Shown: positions 5,705-6,441 of the stretch, one piece after another
Position numbering within the stretch: the first letter of the stretch is position 1
Layout of the letters: each line of letters opens with the position of its first letter
Assembly (NCBI GenBank): GCA_946613705.1
Contig: CAMOFU010000144.1
Coordinates: 1-6,441 of the forward strand
Reading direction: 5' to 3'
DNA from: an uncultured Clostridia bacterium
GTDB taxonomy: Bacteria; Bacillota; Clostridia; Oscillospirales; Ruminococcaceae
Length of the DNA stretch: 6,441 bases
Program-made: the position numbers and the translations under genes
The notes under the pieces: model-generated
The model's database searches: none
The model's input: only the letters and a program-made list of their open reading frames with translations
What the model was told of the DNA's origin: nothing

Positions 5705-6343
5705 TTATGAATACTTGCGTTCTTTCAGCTCAATGCCCTTTATCCTGTCAATGGCACCGCCTATGGCAGTGTTGCGTTTCAGGCTGTAGAAAACAGTCAT
5801 ATCATCGCTGACGGTCTCGCTGATAGTAAGGGTATAGCGGTCGTCATCGGGTTTTTCGTTGTTCTTGAAGGTGATGTTATGTATCCCCTGCATTATCCTG
5901 AATGTCATCTCATAATCATTCGCATCGTCGATCGTGGCGATGAATTCATCGTCGATGTAGAGATCGACCAGATATTTAGCCGCCGCGATGTTCTTTTGCA
6001 GCTCTATCCTGAACGTGACATTCTTCTCCTGAGCGGGCTGACCGCCTTCAAAGACTATGGTGCTGTTGACAGGGCTGCCGTCGCTGCCTGCCTTTTTGAT
6101 CCCGCCGTCGCCCCTGAACAGCAGTATGACTGCCAGCACGATACCTACCACCGCCACAGCCGATATGGCTATCACCAGCGGAGTATTGCTCCTGCTCCCC
6201 GTCCTTTTATTCTTTGTGTTTGTATTTGTGTCCGAAGCTTCCGCAGCAGTCCTTGCCGCAGGCCCCGGGGCTCCGCAGTGCGGGCAGGACAGCGCTTTGT
6301 CACTTATCTGTCCGCCGCAGTTACTGCAATTCAAAAGTGCCAT
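5705..6343 (-). CDS. Zinc-ribbon single-pass membrane protein with beta-rich outer domain
   Basis: Counted from ATG 6343, the product is 212 aa. It has one N-terminal zinc ribbon (C6-x2-C9 and C20-x2-C23), a low-complexity Ala/Thr/Asn/Lys linker (~28-54), one membrane helix (~55-76), and a C-terminal domain (~95-190) with alternating hydrophobic strands that looks like a small beta sandwich, ending in a charged tail. An N-in/C-out topology would place the ribbon in the cytoplasm and the beta domain outside, which is inference. The start is supported by GGAGAG (6350-6355) 6 nt upstream. A longer reading from ATG 6424 is rejected because that codon lies at the predicted transcription start and adds 27 residues before the ribbon. 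It is first in a two-gene operon with the double-ribbon protein. I do not recognise the outer domain. Confidence 0.82.
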   Translation of the reverse strand: MALLNCSNCGGQISDKALSCPHCGAPGPAARTAAEASDTNTNTKNKRTGSRSNTPLVIAISAVAVVGIVLAVILLFRGDGGIKKAGSDGSPVNSTIVFEGGQPAQEKNVTFRIELQKNIAAAKYLVDLYIDDEFIATIDDANDYEMTFRIMQGIHNITFKNNEKPDDDRYTLTISETVSDDMTVFYSLKRNTAIGGAIDRIKGIELKERKYS

Positions 6344-6400
6344 ACATATCTCTCCAATTATCTTTTTTCGTTGTTGACCGCAGGTGCTTTCATATATAGG

Positions 6401-6413
6401 CTGCTTGAAGCAG
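6401..6413. promoter_or_regulatory. Palindrome just downstream of the minus-strand transcription start
   Basis: CTGCTTGAAGCAG is a perfect 13-bp palindrome around a single central base, about 10-20 bp downstream of the predicted start of the zinc-ribbon transcript. The position suits an operator, but no cognate regulator is known and a palindrome of this size may arise by chance. Confidence 0.3.
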
Positions 6414-6428
6414 GATCTGCTCATCTAT

Positions 6429-6437
6429 ATTATATCA
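6429..6437 (-). promoter_or_regulatory. Extended -10 promoter of the zinc-ribbon operon
   Basis: Read on the minus strand, TGATATAAT is a perfect extended -10 (TGN then TATAAT at 6434-6429). The -35 box would fall beyond the window's right edge. Transcription should start near 6422, leaving a leader of about 80 nt before ATG 6343. Confidence 0.65.
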
Positions 6438-6441
6438 CAAA

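Noticed and set aside
6344..6424. 27-residue N-terminal extension of the single zinc-ribbon gene
   Set aside because: ATG 6424 coincides with the predicted transcription start and lacks a transcribed ribosome site; ATG 6343 has GGAGAG 6 nt upstream and starts directly before the ribbon.
1..6441. CRISPR array, transposase, integrase or attachment site
   Set aside because: No spaced direct repeats of CRISPR type, no recombinase or transposase motif and no tRNA boundary were seen on either strand.

Overview
The window looks like a chromosomal segment of a Gram-positive Clostridia member, most like Ruminococcus or relatives (Oscillospiraceae). This rests on roughly mid-50s GC, heavy use of AGG/AGA (Arg) and ATA (Ile) beside CTG and GCG codons, GTG starts with strong purine-rich ribosome sites, and gene types common in that group. 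The taxon is an inference, not a match.

Left and centre (about 113-5107, + strand): one compact operon of four genes, opened by a near-perfect housekeeping promoter (TTGACA, 17 bp, TATAAT) and closed by a strong hairpin terminator. In order: (1) a 623-aa fusion of a winged-helix domain, a LicC-type nucleotidyltransferase and a LicA-type choline-kinase-like phosphotransferase; (2) a 311-aa second LicC-type nucleotidyltransferase whose C-terminus looks like a truncated remnant of the same kinase domain; (3) a LicB-like DMT/EamA transporter of about ten membrane segments; (4) an S66-family serine peptidase (LD-carboxypeptidase/MccF-like) with a visible Ser-Glu-His triad. Genes overlap or lie 2 bp apart, so translational coupling is likely. 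Together they read as a lic-type pathway: import of choline (or a similar amino alcohol), phosphorylation, and CTP activation for decorating a surface polymer such as teichoic acid. The final transferase (LicD) is not in the window. The S66 enzyme suggests a link to cell-wall peptide processing, but its substrate is not readable from sequence.

Right (5199-6437, - strand): a convergent two-gene operon of small membrane proteins with N-terminal zinc ribbons, read from an extended -10 promoter at the right edge. Neither has an assignable function. Both operons run toward a shared, probably bidirectional terminator at 5060-5107, next to four perfect copies of an 8-bp tandem repeat.

Most notable for follow-up: the kinase remnant on the second nucleotidyltransferase, which implies duplication of a licCA-type gene followed by truncation; and an A7 run at the end of licB, preceded by a Shine-Dalgarno-like AAGGAG, where a -1 shift would join licB in frame to the S66 peptidase without a stop. 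Simple repeats occur at several sites in this locus, and lic loci elsewhere are known for repeat-driven phase variation.
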